Positions 5,186 through 5,998 of a stretch of DNA of 5,998 bases are shown piece after piece. Below the pieces are notes generated by a model. The model saw only the letters and a list, made by a program, of their open reading frames with translations, was not told the DNA's origin and did no database searches. A program made the position numbers and the translations under genes. Each line of letters opens with the position of its first letter. Within the stretch, counting starts at the first letter, position 1. Origin of the DNA: Dehalococcoidales bacterium (GTDB taxonomy: Bacteria > Chloroflexota > Dehalococcoidia > Dehalococcoidales > RBG-16-60-22); the NCBI GenBank assembly GCA_030628245.1, contig DAOVRI010000106.1:1-5998 (forward strand), in the 5' to 3' direction.

Positions 5186-5998
5186 TCATTCACCTTGGTA
5201 TAACATGCGTTCGTAGCATAAACCGGAAGCCCGGTTGTAGGGTCGGTTAAACACTTCGGGGTATTTCTTTCTCAGTTCATCTACATTGACCCGCTCAACC
5301 TCGACCAGAAATCCGCACACAGCCATCCCGGTGGCATTCTTGGATACCGGCTTATGTGGGGTTATGGTATTGATGGCCCCGCCCCGGTCAAGCTCTCCGG
5401 GTACTATAGGGTCGTACCTAGCCCCGTGGTCCACGTAGACGGTGCCGGGCATCAGCCTCTCCGTGACGTACGCGCCACAGAGGACACCACCCCTGTCGTT
5501 ATAGACTTTAACAACGTCTCCGTGTTTGATACCCCTCCTGGCGGCTTCTGACGGGTGAATCCACATCGTCTGGTACGCGTATCCGTCGGGACCCACGATT
5601 TTACACGTTTCCATTTCTCTCAGCCACTCCATATCATCGTGCTGAGAATGCACTCTCCACCTCGGATGATTGGAAACAATGAGCAGAGGGTATTTTTTAG
5701 CCCTCTCGCCGGAAAGCCTTTCATCGTGGCTCTTACCCTTTTCAATCCAGTGCGGGACCGGCGGTCTTTCGTTATCGCCGGGGAAGTGCTCTGCCAATCT
5801 CTGGGAATAATATTCCAGCTTGCCGGAGGGAGTCCTCAGGGGATTATTTGCCGGGTCTTCGTAGAACTTCCTCATACCGACATCTTTTTTCTTCCAGTCG
5901 GGATTGGTCGGGACGACGTAATACCCCTTTTCCTTAAATTCCTCCCAGGTTACCATATCCTGTACGCCCGAGGTATCAAAACCCTTTTTTATCAGTCC
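5186..5998 (-). CDS. Molybdopterin oxidoreductase, DMSO reductase family, C-terminal part (gene continues past right edge)
   Basis: The frame is open from the stop at 5186 to the window edge. The methionine at 5956 is internal, since the 14 codons upstream of it continue without a stop. At least 270 residues are visible; family catalytic subunits usually have 700 to 900, so the Fe-S and active-site regions lie outside. Counting from that internal methionine, T-P-S-G-K-L-E-Y-Y-S (42-51) is the typical link before the last domain. Y-P-L-L-I-V-S-N-H-P (89-98) opens the molybdopterin dinucleotide-binding domain, which continues through W-I-H-P-S-E-A-A-R-R-G-I-K-H-G-D (132-147) and H-K-P-V-S-K-N-A-T-G-M-A (201-212). 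The enzyme binds bis-MGD and transfers oxygen, hydroxyl or electrons on an unknown substrate. The N-A-x-G-M-A-x-x-G-F-L-V-E-V-E tail recalls enzymes annotated as TMAO reductase-like or pyrogallol transhydroxylase-like, an uncertain hint. Whether it has a Tat signal cannot be seen. It converges with the SDR gene. Confidence 0.88.
   Translation of the reverse strand, partial: GLIKKGFDTSGVQDMVTWEEFKEKGYYVVPTNPDWKKKDVGMRKFYEDPANNPLRTPSGKLEYYSQRLAEHFPGDNERPPVPHWIEKGKSHDERLSGERAKKYPLLIVSNHPRWRVHSQHDDMEWLREMETCKIVGPDGYAYQTMWIHPSEAARRGIKHGDVVKVYNDRGGVLCGAYVTERLMPGTVYVDHGARYDPIVPGELDRGGAINTITPHKPVSKNATGMAVCGFLVEVERVNVDELRKKYPEVFNRPYNRASGLCYERMLYQGE

Overview
The window (5998 bases, moderate GC by eye) holds five complete protein genes and two genes cut by the window edges. 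The content suggests an anaerobic bacterium with CoA-dependent and molybdenum-dependent metabolism. A flavin disulfide reductase-like protein, a DUF169 protein and a flavodoxin-like protein are followed by a family III CoA-transferase, a short-chain dehydrogenase and a DMSO-reductase-family molybdoenzyme. This mixture is common in sediment anaerobes such as Dehalococcoidia (Chloroflexota) or sulfate-reducing lineages. That assignment is a guess from gene content, because the window has no taxonomic marker.

Layout. Bases 1-51 carry the first 17 codons of a gene on the minus strand that runs off the left edge. Bases 52-169 form a compact divergent control region with two back-to-back dyads (63-77 and 81-92). 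The second dyad contains a TTGACA box for each direction. A plus-strand redox cluster follows: the disulfide-reductase homologue (170-1537, TTG start), the DUF169 protein (1618-2379) and the flavodoxin-like protein (2400-2939). It converges, with an 18-base gap, on the minus-strand CaiB/BaiF CoA-transferase (2958-4151). A second divergent control region (4152-4315) separates that gene from the plus-strand SDR (4316-5083). The SDR converges on the C-terminal part of a molybdopterin oxidoreductase (5186-5998, minus strand, open at the right edge), with a strong hairpin between them at 5106-5146.

How the genes may work together. The first three plus-strand genes look like an electron-transfer cassette: a two-cysteine flavoprotein with an unusual extra cysteine pair, a cysteine-bearing DUF169 protein of unknown function and an FMN carrier. 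The CoA-transferase, SDR and molybdoenzyme fit a catabolic route in which an organic acid is made into a CoA thioester and then oxidised, with a molybdenum hydroxylase, transhydroxylase or reductase acting on the same or a related substrate. The substrate cannot be read from the sequence. The most unusual protein feature is the C-x4-C-x3-C-x4-C stretch at the redox centre of the first flavoprotein. I see no tRNA, rRNA, CRISPR array, transposon or phage gene.
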